DNA of 64,000 nucleotides from Hanleya hanleyi (GCA_036873755.1 JAVTVY010016166.1:1-64000), one strand, 5' to 3'; positions 23,575 through 35,657 are shown, numbered from the stretch's first letter. Numbers and translations: made by a program. Notes: a model not told the origin generated them from the sequence alone.

Positions 23575-24050
23575 CGTGGAAAAATGGTGTCGATTCGCCT
23601 GGAAATTTTCGCGATAATGCCGACACCAGGTTTTGATCACTTTCCTTGAAAACGCATGGATACAATAGAAATCTAAATAAATATTTTTCATCGCGAGTAT
23701 TGTGGGACCATGTAACTATTATATGATTTTTGTATCTTCAGCGGTTTTCTTGTAATGTTTACCGGAAAACGTGTAACACGATTTGCGGGGAATTCCACTG
23801 AAATTCGCCCACTTCAGAGCACGTTTTAATACCTCACTGGCAAATCGTGTTACACTTTTCCCAATAAATATAACATGAAAAGAGCTGAAGAGACAGAAAT
23901 GATATTTATATTTTCATGATCCTATAATACTCGAGATAAAAAATGTATTTAAATATTTTATTTTATGAATGCGTTTTCAAGGAAATTGATAAAAAAAAAC
24001 TAATGTCGGTATATCGCCGAAAATTCTCGGCAAATCGACTCTATGTTTTA
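23575..24050. repeat. ~475-bp imperfect palindrome inside the Harbinger-like element
   Basis: Arms pair throughout: GTGTCGATTCGCC with GAGTCGATTTGCC, TTTCCTTGAAAACGCAT with its complement near 23970, and GTGTAACACGATTTG (23771) with CAAATCGTGTTACAC (23842). The loop is about 50 bp. It looks like a nested foldback MITE; an RNA copy would form a long hairpin. Confidence 0.75.
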
Positions 24051-25925
24051 CGTTAAATAAACCAAAAAATGGAAAGGTTTCTTATGTTATTTGGCCTGTG
24101 TACTGTATTGCAGTCCATAGGGAAAATCATGTGTCATCAACACGCGCGTTTAGCTTTAATATTTATTCTACGTGTCTGTCTGAAAAAAAAACCCAGCTTG
24201 TGTACGGTCAAGGAGCACACGCGTTCACGCACGTGGCCTTCCATTTCGACTGCCGTTTATCCCCAGCATAGAAAAGTCGACACAGGACTGCTCCCGCATG
24301 GCGGGAAAATAAAGAGCGGTGTAGAACACGTGTCTGTCGAAACGTTCATGGCGATATAGGCCTACCAGATCAGAGAGGAAAACGCTATATTCACGATCCT
24401 TCAATTCACAAGTCGAATACATTCAAATTATCCAGAAAGTTTCTAGAGCTATACTTTGGTGAGTGCCATGAAAAAGAATTTTCACGGGAGAATATTTTTT
24501 GAACATCGCTACTTGAGAGAAAGTGGAGGTGTGAATTTCCATTGAGTCTTCATTCAAGCATTTTTAATGTTTTAGATTGAAGTGAATTTCTCGGCAATGC
24601 GCTGAGACAGATGTATTTTTTGACAACCAATCGTTTATTTGAGACTTTATCGAAACAGATCCAAATATTTGATTATCGGTGTTTTATTTATTATGGTCAA
24701 CTTAACGCACTTTTATTCTACATTGCAGGTTTGTTTGCTGCATGGACATATTGAAACTAGAGGAATGACCGCCTTTTCTCGGATAATATTATTCGTATAT
24801 GCACATACTTCTTCGTTATGTTTATATTTTGTTGTAAGATTCTAACCAATAAACATATGATTGTGCAAGAAAGTCCCATATCCCTATCCAGCAGGACTAT
24901 ACGTGGAAGAAACTAATTTCCGGTGAGCATATAGGTAAGAATCCTGCTTGATTAGTAAACAATATTGCCAAGCTGTCAATTTATTGTCTAGCCATAATAA
25001 TAGTAAAGTGATCAGCTTTTTTGTCTGTTCTATTGGTCTATACACAGCTAGACTTTCGAGCCACGAAGGACGCAAGAGTTACTTCCGAAGGCGGCATCCA
25101 CGGGACATCCACGGGCATTTGCTTTATTACTACCATAATTCAAATAAATGGACGTTCACGGTATCGCTGAAGGGATTGTTCATTTCAAAGACATTATTAA
25201 ATAAAAGGCAACAAGTGTCTTTGATTTTATACTTTTTGTTTATTCACAGTTGCACATTTCCGGGACAGTTTCAATTGATCACTCCGGGCTCTAAATAAGC
25301 CATGCAGTTTTGTTCCATGAAAAATATATTTAAGTGCATTTCTGGACGGTTGGACATATATGATCGCATCTTTAGTACTATAAACATCGTCTTTCACATC
25401 CAGCTTATTTGTTTCTCACCACAACCACAATTAAGCAGTAATAAACAATGGTTATTTTGATTACCCACTCGAAGCCCAACGGCGAAACAAGACTATCGCA
25501 GTGTTTCTTGTTAATTACATACACGATCTCTCATAACTGAATCGACGATACCAGGTGACAAAATAAGTATCTCTCTGTATGAAAATGCCATGCGGCGTTG
25601 CTCTAAAAGTTGTAAATGTACAACCACGGGTATCCGACTTCTATCGAAATTACAAACTTCAGATGAATAGAGTACTCATCACGTATAGATATTTGCAGAT
25701 GTAACTTTAAAAGCTTACCAAACAAGGCGCGCTTCAAAAGCGCAAATTAAACAAAAACAAAATTATGAGTTACACCATTACAAAACCGTTATCTATGGTG
25801 AATGTCTTGTAAATTTCTGCGTTTACGCATCGTCCTGAAAGAGAAAAAATATACGCATTAGATTCTAATGTTTCACTCGACATTTATCTGTAATCAAACG
25901 TGATAATAATTGTTAAAGTAAAACT

Positions 25926-26482
25926 ATGATCATCTCATTCCAAAAATTACAAATATTGTCCATAAAACAAATAAACGACTACCAGGTGTTAATTTTTGTT
26001 GACAAATTTTTCAATCATACAGACCTAATTCCAAACACTTTCAGATCATATTTTTCAAAATTATCTATTGTCCACAGGTACCCAACTAGACAGGTTAAAT
26101 TAAATTTATATCGCGATTTTTACTACTCTGACTTATCTTCTTATAGTACTAAAATAAAGGGTCCTAAAATATGGAACAATTTACCCTCTCAGTTAAAATC
26201 TCATGTTTCGCTCTCATTATTCAAATCGAGGATATAGTCGTATTTATTACTGGAACATAATTAGACATCTATTCTGTTTGCCGTCTGTGGAAGTTGGAAA
26301 TTAAATTTGTGTTTTTGTCTCACTATGATAGAGTTTACCGCATATTATCATCTTTGTAAATATAATAATTATTTTGGGATAAAACAAACCCCTCGGGGTT
26401 TTCATCCCGCCACTATTATATTTTGTTTACTAAACATTATTGTTATGCATGGTGAAATAAAATCAAATCAAATCAAATGGTA
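25926..26482 (+). mobile_element. 5'-truncated LINE: C-terminal end of ORF2 and 3' tail
   Basis: The frame 25926-26237 encodes a piece typical of the C-terminus after the reverse transcriptase of CR1/L2/RTE-type LINEs: LIPNTFRSYF, IVHRYPTRQ, KGPKIWNNLPSQLK and SLSLFKSRI. It ends in a stop. The 3' part has a CCCCTCGGGG stem and finishes with (AAATC)n at 26454-26478, a usual LINE tail. It has no RT catalytic part, so it is dead. It sits inside the Harbinger-like element. Confidence 0.8.
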
Positions 26483-27624
26483 ATCTAGGACTGACTTTTT
26501 TGAAAGCGCATTCCAAAATGCGCAAAGTCCGTATTCTGCAAAATACATAAGATTCGAATCGCACGTTCATAAAACGATATCATGGTTCCATAATATTTTG
26601 TTTATTAACGAATTACACCGTAACCGATTCTAAGATATAGTCAAGCAGCACACGTATAGCAAAAATCTGGAAAAGAAAACATTAATTTGTGTTCCGTTCT
26701 CATAATCCGTTTTTCACGGCCTCAAGCGACACGGTCGTTGTTGTTGTTTTTGCGTCTGTAAAGCGGGACTACTTTCGAGCCGATCGTTTGCCAGGAGACT
26801 TTCAATCGTTTGCTAGAAAACGTCTGCACCTTTGTTTGAGGTGTGAAAAGACGACCGGCACCCTTACCGTAGGTTGCCGGAGATTTCCGGCGATCGTCTT
26901 TATCTGACAAGACGTTTTTTAAAAAACGATCAACTCATACACCCATCGTTTGCATGGATGTTTTTTTTCATCGTTTAAAACGTCTAGCAAACGAACGTTG
27001 GATGGATACGATCCCTAACTGTGTTACCAGAAGTAAATCAAGTAGAAGTCTTTAACCTGGGATTAGACTAGCTAGAATGCACTGGCCACTACCTCTCTGC
27101 TTGAAACACATCATGTGATGTAGCTACACAGTAATATTGCATGTGTCATGTATAGATACAAAACAAAAATCGAGTGATGCTTCATGGGAGAACAGCTGAT
27201 GTTCAGCCTATGATATGTATCATACATAATTAGTCTGGCCCTTGATCCCTCGCGTCGTGTTATTTGTTGTAGCGGTGTAGGCGGTTTGACGAGTGGCAGT
27301 GCCATCTAGCTAGTCTACTCTAATGTTACACAGTTCTAGATGATTTGCTTCTAGTACTAAGCCAGTGTGGATGAATGGATTTCTTATATTTTGAATATCC
27401 CTGACAGTCCTCATCAATCAAAATATTTCAACAAAATACAGTTTTTCCAGAGAAAAAAAAATTACTTGCCAGCAAAGTCTGAAGCAAAATGTTGACAAAT
27501 AAAATACAATAGAGAAAGCAGAAAAGGTATCAGTTGTCAAGAATTATATCTCACCCATCTATTCTATTCCACTAGACAATTAAGAATTGGAATAGTACAC
27601 TAAACCAATACCACTGATGTTTAC

Positions 27625-27792
27625 CTGACAAGTTGTACATAGTTGCCTGGGAATACACCAGACTGGCCAGACTTCAGACATGTACCCTTGAACCAGCCAT
27701 CTTGGCATTTCTCGTGAACAGTGTAGTACTCCCCTTTCTTAAGCTCAACTTCATCTTCCTTTTGAGGTTTGTAGTTGTACATCGCCACATAG
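27625..27792 (-). CDS. SH3RF1: SH3RF exon 9: SH3-3
   Basis: 168 bp encoding residues 424-480 (Ile424 and Arg480 are split codons). Acceptor TTTTCTGTCAACAG, donor CAG|GTAAAC. It holds the whole third SH3: YVAMYNY (425-431), [20 protein letters not shown] with W457, and GVFPGNYV (P472, Y475). Nearly residue-for-residue like vertebrate SH3-3, which in mammals is involved in JIP and other partner binding. Confidence 0.97.
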
Positions 27793-28562
27793 CTGTTGAC
27801 AGAAAACAACATCAAATTTAATATAACAGTTCTACAAGAAAGTGAACAGCTACAAACAGTGCATGTAGATAAGACAACTTTATTGACACTAAAACACAGT
27901 CACATGGCTGGTTATATGGTCATTTGGCACAAAAGAACGAAAATACAATTGTCAGTGTGAAACAATCACATTTAACAAACAGGTTGAAGTATATAATACT
28001 GTATATACGTATAGCAGATACCAGTTGGACTAGTTGAAGTATAGATAAGCCTATACACGTATTTCCAAGGAACTAATAAGTTTCAGTCTTCCGAAGTTCT
28101 CACATGATATCAGTTATTTGGCAGCGAGGGTCAAAATAGATTTGGAGATACTCCCAAGTACCAATTTAATCTTTTCGGTTTTCTGTAAGTTTGAGAAGTA
28201 TGAAAACATTTTCTGTGTTTGTATTGATGAATGGCACTCGTATGACATGAGGTGAAACAAAGGCTGGATTTGATGAAGGTAATTTAACCTCAACATAGGA
28301 CCACAACTTCACACTTGACTACATCGGGCGGTCACGCACACATCAAGATCTCCTGATCGGGTCAGTCGATGCTATCACGTGTTGAGTGGTTGGGGAATGT
28401 TAACACTTGACTGCACTTTGGCAATGTAATATGAATTGTCGAGGAGTCTGAATCATCATATCCATGTACTGTTGCGTCACCAAGATGAACAATTGATGAT
28501 AAGTATTCTAATGGAGGATGAATTGTTTCCTTATTAGGCTGAATAAAATAATTTCTAGGCAA
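27793..28562 (-). other. SH3RF intron 8, distal part
   Basis: No feature recognised between exon 9 and the minisatellite; AT-rich sequence. Confidence 0.6.
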
Positions 28563-28887
28563 TTCATAGGCACTGCGTCATTCATAGGCACTGCGTTATT
28601 CATAGCCACTGCATCATTTCTAGCTTCATAGGCACTGCGTCATTCTATCTTCATAGGCACTGCGTCATTCTATCTTCATAGGCATTGTCATTTCTAGCTT
28701 CATAGGCACTGTCATTCATAGGCACTGCGTCATTCTATCTTCATAGGCACTACGTCATTTCTAGCTTCATAGGCACTGCGTCATTTCTAGCTTCATAGGC
28801 ACTGCGTCATTCTATCTTCATAGGCACTACATCATTTCTAGCTTCATAGGCACTGCGTCATTCTATCTTCATAGGCACTGCATCATT
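28563..28887. repeat. 25/26-bp minisatellite, 14 copies, in SH3RF intron 8
   Basis: Unit TTCATAGGCACTGCGTCATT plus CTATC or TCTAGC. Two variant linkers alternate irregularly, and some copies are shortened. A lone CTAGCTTCATAGGCACAG occurs near 18008 in another intron of the same gene. Confidence 0.95.
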
Positions 28888-29107
28888 TTTTTTAACACCA
28901 CCTCAACCCGTCCTTTTTCCTGCCAGTGTACAGCAAAACAGTTTTTACACCTTTCCCTCTCAAAGTTTTGTTATAACAATTTTCTTGACCATCAAACCAA
29001 AGAGTTGTTTGATGTCTTGTTTTATTGGCAGGAAATAGTAATGTTGAAGGCTGACTGTTCAAGCATGTCAAGTGAACCAAAGAAGTCACACTTGAGTGCC
29101 TACTTAC

Positions 29108-29226
29108 ATGAGAGTTCCAGGGGCAGCAGCGAACATGTTAGGGGAAATAACACTGACTGTCTCTGTGGCTGCTCTCCCTCCACTGGACCCATTACAACTG
29201 ACAGTCGTGGATACAGGATTCACAAT
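29108..29226 (-). CDS. SH3RF1: SH3RF exon 8: linker before SH3-3
   Basis: 119 bp encoding residues 385-423 plus two bases of the Ile424 codon. The donor CAT|GTAAGT is a full consensus. The acceptor GTATTGTTGACCAG was picked because it gives phase 0 with exon 7. The peptide (IVNPVSTTVSC..NMFAAAPGTL) is low complexity and not clearly alignable, so the exact acceptor is the weakest boundary in the gene. The frame also runs upstream past this acceptor, so a longer exon cannot be ruled out. Confidence 0.8.
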
Positions 29227-32200
29227 CTGGTCAACAATACAATAACGCATATTAGAGAGCTTCTCACAATTGGGGCATGCTAGGAATGGACGTCTCCCAC
29301 ATATGCCATCTAAGAACGGATGGCATGCCATGACCTCCTGGTGCACAGGGAATGACAACCCATTTGGATCACCAGTACCCTATTTCTTCTAATTATTCAG
29401 ACGGCAAAACTTAGGCATATGCGGAGAGAAATTTTGCTAACTTTCTACAAATTCCACTGGGTATATTTTCAGTTCTTAGCATAAATTACATATCCAGGTC
29501 ACAGTATTTAGCCTCAGTTGAGATAACTGTTGTTTTTTTTGCTTCTAAGTCTAAAAATGCTGTTTGAAAAATTAGAAGAAATATGGTATATGCCATTCCT
29601 ATCCTGGAATGCATGCCCCAATTTAGAGAAGCTCCTCCATTACACAAATTCGGCAGCTTCTTGTAGAGCTTGTCCAGACAGGACTTACAACATGTGCATG
29701 ACACACAACTAGAATGTTATTTATCATCATGACACTAAACAAAGAATTGAATTTGTTTCCAGCAGAGTGAACACTAAATCCTTACAATTTTGCAATTTTT
29801 CCTGAAGTAATTAGAAAAAGTAGGCATCTATTTATTTGATACAGATATCTATTACCTGTTTATCTCTTGAACAGGAAACAAATATCTTAGCTTTGGGAGA
29901 ACAGAGTTTACATTGACTCAGGTTTCGTTTCTGGAAAACTTTACCTTCAATAGGGTCTAGCAAATATTTGCATCCATGATACATGACTGAAACCTACCAA
30001 CTGCCATGTAAACCTCTTATTTGCATACCCTAAATCCTGGAAAGTGTATACATTTATCCAGACTACCCATTTAACCAGACTTGATTGGTCATCTCACAAC
30101 CAAATCGACTAAGCAGAATTTTCAATTAAGCAGAATGCAATTAAGTGGATTAATAGGGGATATTGTGTATGGATGTGTTGTATATGTTCAGTCGTTTTGT
30201 TGGAGTTATTCATCTGATCCTACCATTGGCCTTGGGGTATACTTGGGCAAGGACAATGAGGTTTCTGGGCATAATGTTACAGTACTGTACAACACAATTA
30301 CAAGTGGACAATGACTCCAGTACACTGTCTAACAGCTATGACAACACAGTACCTCAATACCCCAATCAAGAATATAAAAAATGTAGATAAAATGAAATGA
30401 AAGCTCTGATGTCTATATGAGATTTGAAATACCAGAAATACATGTGCACACAAATTCCGGCATGAATCATAATTATGGAGTACGGTAATGCCTATAACAA
30501 TTCAATCTGCCTATTGAAATTCAATCACCTCCAATTTTGTGGACAAACCTCCTGTGATTTAATTATTAGAGGATTTAGTCAAGGTCATAGGCCAAGGGGG
30601 GTAAGGGGGGTTTTCTGGGTTCAGGCCGACCCCCTTTTGGAAAAAATATATTTTATTATCATACAAATGCCCTTTTCAGACTGAAGCGAACCCACATCGT
30701 GATATGACTGAAATAGTGTTGAAAGCGACGTTAAATCATATTCATTCACTCTCTGAGGCGAACCCCCTATTTGCCCATACTGATACACACCCCTCAGAAA
30801 ATCCTGGCTACGTCCCTGTTACCGTATGCATATTGTTCTGTATCAGAATGAGATCCATATAGATTGACCATAAACTATGAACAGTGTTCAACTTCATGTT
30901 TGATAGACATCAGAGCATTAAGAACATAAGTTAAATTTAAGACAAAATACCTAATATCAAACTTGAAATAACACAAGAACATTAAACAGCCAATGACCAT
31001 ATGAACATTAGCACAAGAAATAAAATAATCAAGAAACATTCTGAACTGAGTAGGAAAATTACCTATACACCAGAATAACAAATGACTTCACACAAGCCAT
31101 AACCACAAAATATACATCTATACCCTGCAGATCAGTGTATAATGTAAGATAAGTCTTCATTCATATATTACTCTGACAAAGCAGCCATTCAACATGGTAG
31201 ACGGAGAAGGTCTATTGCGTGGATACCGGAAGCCAGCAAACTTTGACCCTTTCCAATCTTTGTTTTTGCAAAACTCGCTTCATTCTCTGGGTTAGGGGAG
31301 TTCCTGTCCATATTACTCAAACCTTGAATCCTCCCTTTTCACTCTGTCACGATAATTCACCGAAATCACAGGATACACACGTTACATATATGCTAGTTTA
31401 ATATCGACAGAAGCCCATATATGCTAGTTTGGAACAAGACTTTGCTGTGTGCTGTCAAAGAGCCAAATTTCAATGGTTCAAAACATTATGATATGCATGT
31501 GCATTACAATTGGCAAGTGATGCCCACGTTGACCTGCAGGTTGTTGAAAATAGCTCTGCGATTATGGTCAATTTGTCCAGATTATCCTTTTAAATGGAGA
31601 AAGGTGTTAATGGTTCCCAGTTGAGTCTGCGTTACATTCTAAACACAGCTTGTCAAATGACTGCAGTAGGTACTATACCAGTGAAGGCATGTAGTATATC
31701 ATACACTGTTCTGTAAGGTGATACACATATTGCCTACCACAGATTTTACCCAGACTGCTTCAAATTATAACGTAATGTGAATAAGTTAGATATAATAACA
31801 AATTATGAACATGATTACAGTGTAACCTCTGTATAACACTATGTCTGAGAGACCATAGATAATTAAACTTTTTTTCAATACTATGATTTGGTTAAACTTG
31901 GACACTGTCATGGTATAAACTGAAGAGTTAATATCCATAATTTGAGACAATCTTCCAATCTGTTGTAATGGCGGTATTCCAAAAGGCATGTTCAGGTCAT
32001 AGAGTGGTTACACTGTACAGACAAAATAAAGGATGAAAAGAAAAATGAAATAAATGGAATCAGTTTTAACCCAAGGGCTTTCACATGTCCTAAAAGTGCA
32101 AATTTTGCTTTTATTTTTTAATCTGAAAGTCAGTTTTTCATGTAGACGTGACGTTTGAAGAATGGAATTTACAAAATCAACTTCATCAGAATGTAGAATC

Positions 32201-32413
32201 TGTTTACAACAAAGCCAAATTTCTATGAGTAATTTAACAAAATACAAAGAATCATGGGATACTTAAAACTTTTCATTGGTCAATCCAAAATTTCAAAATG
32301 AAGTCTAGTATTTTCATTGGCTGGCATAGGAAAATGGCCCAATTATTTTGAAGGAGGTGCATTTCATCTGTAGAGCCCAGGTTAAAGAGGAACTGAAACC
32401 ATGCTGACCGTAC
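29227..32413 (-). other. SH3RF intron 7
   Basis: Contains a retroelement 3' end near 30585-30790 (listed separately). The rest shows no gene. The open frame just upstream of exon 8 (29227-29350) holds Cys pairs but is not needed for SH3RF phase. Confidence 0.6.
30585..30790 (+). mobile_element. Retroelement 3'-end fragment with mollusc-type tail
   Basis: Contains CGTGATATGACTGAAATAGT and GTTGAAAGCGACGTTAAATC followed by a CATTCATTCACTC-like simple tail. The same core occurs at 33592-33642 in the 3' part of a LINE fragment. Preceded by G-rich AAGGGGGGTAAGGGGGGT. It is a short LINE or SINE relic. Confidence 0.6.
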
Positions 32414-32762
32414 CTGTGTGGTCTGAGACACCGCCCGGGAGACACAGGTAGCAGAGGACAGTTGAACAGGCAAACTGGTGCAGACAACATTGGCTTGGGC
32501 ATGGGAGGGTGTAGGGACACGGGTGGGGCTAGCAGTAAGGGGGGACAGGTTATAGGATACTACAATGGGTGTTGCTAGTTCCATGGAGCGCCTTTGGTTA
32601 TGGGCAGGGACAGGTGGGTTTTGTGTTGCAATGCTGGTGAGAGAGTGTCGTTTGGATGCGCCGGTCTGTACACCTAGTAAGGCAGGGTTACTGACTGTGG
32701 AGTTCCCACCCTCAGTGGAGGCAACAACGCTGGAAATGGACACGATCACACTGGGTTTGGCA
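32414..32762 (-). CDS. SH3RF1: SH3RF exon 7: Ser/Thr/Pro-rich linker
   Basis: 349 bp encoding residues 268-384. Acceptor is a run of pyrimidines ending TTTTACAG; donor CAG|GTACGG. It is mostly low-complexity Ser, Thr, Val and Pro, with SKRHSLTSIATQ and NQRRSMELATP, which align to KKRHSFTSL and QNRHSMEI of the vertebrate protein. In the family this linker covers the Rac/AKT-interacting region and carries basophilic-kinase-type RxxS sites; RRHS/RRSM-like sites are visible here. That they are phosphorylated is inference. Confidence 0.93.
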
Positions 32763-33589
32763 CTGTAAAAGAAAGTAAACAACAAAAGGTTACAAGGGTA
32801 TAGATGGTTTCTATTGTTCAACTGACTAATAAAAGAGATAACATTATTTACTCAAAGACTTGCTTTGAACGTTACAAACATTTTAAGCTCGAACATTTAA
32901 GCCATTCAAATATGAATCTTTGTTTCTCGAAATCTGCCACATGCTTCAAAATATGGCCGCATGTATCTATTTTATTAGTGAAAATACAGCCACGGTTGCA
33001 ACAGCAACAACAGTGTTTTGTTTATTCTGTTAGAACTTCAAAGAACATCTAATTACAATTTTAATCAACATGTTATGTACTGTAATACTATTTGGAGCTG
33101 ATATCCCTCATTGCTATTCATTACTGGAGGGTAATAAGTAATTTTGTTGAGATTTTGTAACAGCAAACGTCACTTCATGAAATTAGCACATGTTTGGCAG
33201 GGAGGTAATTGGGTTTTTTTTTCTTTTTAAGCCACCCACAATAGAGTTATCACCCCTGTTTGTAAAATGTATTTTGAATTCTAATGAGAACAATATATTT
33301 TGTTCTGGGAATATCAGAAATACTTCCATCAGTAATAAAGTTATTTTCTTTTATCACATAATCATCTGCTATTTGGACCTGAAGTATAAATATATTAATA
33401 AGCTTATAAATTCTCCATACAATTTTCTTCCAATTATATCATTGCTGGTTTAGATCAATCTAGTATTAGGAGGTCTTCAAATGCTCAAAAATAAAATTAA
33501 CTGTTGTGATATTCAACTGTTTTCCATGCACAAGAATGACAAATGATAATCTATTTTATAGAGATGTAGATTATCCATACGCGTAAACG

Positions 33590-34430
33590 AATATGATTTA
33601 ACGTCGCTTTCAACTATATTTCAGTCATATCACGACGTTGGGTCCTATTCCTTTTCACACCCGGGTGGGGCAGTGATAAAAAGATAGTCTTGCAGGTATT
33701 GCATTTCCTACAAACCAAAAGAAGTAAATAAAATATAAAATAACAAGAGAGAGAGAGAGAATTAAGGTTAAACGTCGCGTTCAGCAATATTTCAGCAAAA
33801 TAGCGACGATCAAACAAAATTCTAAGTATTCAAGTTAATAACTTAGTAATCCACCACATTAAAACATACATCATTAAAACTTATGCAAACAAACCGATTT
33901 CTCTCAAATAACCTAAGACACAGTCCTCCCTCACCCGTCCAAAAAGATCTTCCAAAGTAGTTGCTCGATAAAAAGAATCTCTTACAATCTTAAAATCTAT
34001 ACAGTCGATAAGAATATGTTTCACTGCGAGATCTTCGTGGCATGGAATACACCTTGGGACTGGTTCTTTTTTTAGTAAATGTCCGTGAGTTAATTGTGTA
34101 TGGCCGATTCTACATCGCCTGATCGAAACGTTTCTGGCTGATGAGTTTAACCTACAGGGTTTTTTTAACTCCTGAAGTTTATTATTATTCACAGCATCCC
34201 ATAAAGATTGAAACAGCTTTCTCACATAAGTGCAGATAAAGGGTCTGAAATCGCTATATGGGATTCCGACAGGAGCAATCTACAGTCATACAATTGTAGA
34301 ATATTCAAGATAGTGGCATGAGTTAAAGTTCCACTTTTAATCGCTTGAAAGCATGACATTGAATCATTATCTGAGAATATGATATATTTTTTTCCTTTTA
34401 GTGGACCCAATACAAGCACCATGCCTCATG
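33590..34430 (-). mobile_element. LINE relic: RNase H-like and C-terminal zinc-knuckle segment
   Basis: Minus strand. The frame at 34422-34222 carries KYIIFSDNDSMSCFQAIKSG, typical of the RNase H domain of Jockey/I-type LINEs. It is broken before the frame 34225-33881, which has RRCRIGHTQLTHGHLL, PRCIPCHEDLAVKHILIDC (CxxC...H....C knuckle) and LEDLFG, typical of the C-terminus of such elements. The 3' part (33880-33590) ends in the GATATGACTGAAATA...GCGACGTTAAATC tail. It is frame-broken and 5'-truncated, inside SH3RF intron 6. Confidence 0.8.
33742..33761. repeat. (GA)n microsatellite
   Basis: A GAGA run within the 3' part of the LINE relic. Confidence 0.85.
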
Positions 34431-34617
34431 AAGAACTCAACAGTCTCCTGCTTGAGAAACAAACTTTCATATTTGAATAGCCTGAGAAATCCAGTGAAAT
34501 AAAACCGGCCTATTCAAGATGGCTTAAATTAGAGTAAATAACGCCGTTCAGGGAATACCAATGGTTGCAATCAAAACTTTGCATCCAAGCTTGAACAGTG
34601 GTAGAGACTGAACCTAC

Positions 34618-34658
34618 CTAGTCTTGGTATTGATAAGGCACTTGGCTGCATCATTCAA
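34618..34658 (-). CDS. SH3RF1: SH3RF exon 6: post-SH3-2 micro-exon
   Basis: 41 bp encoding residues 255-267 plus two bases of the Ser268 codon. Acceptor ATGTTTTCACAG, donor TAG|GTAGGT. It reads LNDAAKCLI, matching FNSAAKQLI, which follows directly after SH3-2 in vertebrate SH3RF1. Found by similarity and phase, since it is too short to stand out as an ORF. Confidence 0.9.
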
Positions 34659-35218
34659 CTGTGAAAACATATTAGATGGCACACATTATGAAGGGTACGA
34701 ACATGTACATGATATACAAGAAACACCAATCTATATATCTTCATTAATGGAGGATAATTCTACATGTTCTATTTAAATTATCGTAATTACATCTTATATT
34801 ACAACCTGTTAATTGGATGAGCACAAGAATTTCTTGTAATTAAAACTGGTGCAGCAGTCAGAATAAAGATATAGATCCTTACAACGTGGCAACAACTGAA
34901 CAAAGTAAGACATTACTACTATCAGTAATTCTAGTCATCTTCAGGGAGACATTTTATTCCTTTGAAGATACAATGTTTTGCCTAATAATTTCAGTGATCC
35001 TCAGCGATAGATTTTGAATTATTCCAATTTCTGCTGCACACCAATTAAAACACTTATTATTAGTACTAGCAGGTTTTTGGTATGTCAACCATTGAAATAT
35101 GAAGCAATTCCATTCCAATCACACTAAATTGTCCACATGTGCATTTGTGATATTTCAATTACATGAATTATGTATTTGATAGTATAACAATGATGTACTC
35201 ATTATGTTTATAGTTTAC

Positions 35219-35314
35219 CTCCACAAAGGAGATCGGGAATATTCCTATCTTATCAGCTTTCCTTCCCTCGACCCAATTATCATCCACACGTCTGATGACC
35301 GTCACAATCTCGTC
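35219..35314 (-). CDS. SH3RF1: SH3RF exon 5: rest of SH3-2
   Basis: 96 bp encoding residues 223-254. Acceptor TATATGTTTTAG, donor GAG|GTAAAC, phase 0 on both sides. It includes VIRRVDDNW, with groove tryptophan W236, and [13 protein letters not shown] (P249, F252). This is nearly the same as the vertebrate SH3-2 C-terminal half and is one of the strongest anchors for the gene call. Confidence 0.96.
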
Positions 35315-35558
35315 CTAAAACATATACATCAGTTATCAGTGTGAATTCCAAGGTAACAGGCTGGTGAACTTAATATTTAGTCCAATAAAGGACAAGAATT
35401 GATATCTTCATATGTCATTTAACATATTTTAATGAAATATTCTACTCAAAGGGCAAAGCTCTGACAAACCTCTAATTATGTCATAATATGGTTCAAACAC
35501 TGCAGAGAGTAAAGCCTCAAACTTTCAACGAGTTACCAATGGGCTCAGGTTCACCAAC

Positions 35559-35657
35559 CTTGCGGAAAGAAAGGCAGTCTTTTTCTTTCTCATCTTTCAT
35601 GTCGAAGTCATAAAGCGCTTTGCACTGAGGTATCACATTAGGTAAAGCTGTTATAAC
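35559..35657 (-). CDS. SH3RF1: SH3RF exon 4: start of SH3-2
   Basis: 99 bp encoding residues 190-222. Acceptor CTCATTTATCCAG, donor AAG|GTTGGT, phase 0 on both sides. It contains PQCKALYDF (199-207), the conserved beginning of SH3-2, then a Lys/Glu-rich RT loop with KDCLSF. SH3-1 and SH3-2 are almost adjacent, as in other POSH proteins, where this pair lies next to the Rac-binding region. Confidence 0.95.

Larger units (their letters stand above)
22892..27015. mobile_element. PIF/Harbinger-like DNA transposon (non-autonomous) in SH3RF intron 9
   Basis: Terminal inverted repeats GGGACCGTATCCAACCATCG (left) and, reverse-complemented, GGGATCGTATCCATCCAACG (right), flanked by a TAA on each side (22889-22891 and 27016-27018). 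The ends continue for about 200 bp as related subterminal arrays of ATCGTTTGC / GCAAACGAT / AAACGTC words. A 3-bp TWA duplication and GGG ends are typical of PIF/Harbinger. At 4124 bp it fills most of the 4.8-kb intron. No transposase frame is visible; the interior holds a palindrome and a LINE fragment. Confidence 0.75.

Noticed and set aside
28563..28887. Direct repeats as a CRISPR array
   Set aside because: Continuous 25/26-bp tandem units without unique spacers, in a eukaryotic intron.
29227..29350. Cys-containing frame (ACPNCEKL) upstream of exon 8 as a zinc finger
   Set aside because: Not found in SH3RF proteins at this place; the acceptor at 29227 gives the needed phase. Kept only as a note on exon 8 uncertainty.
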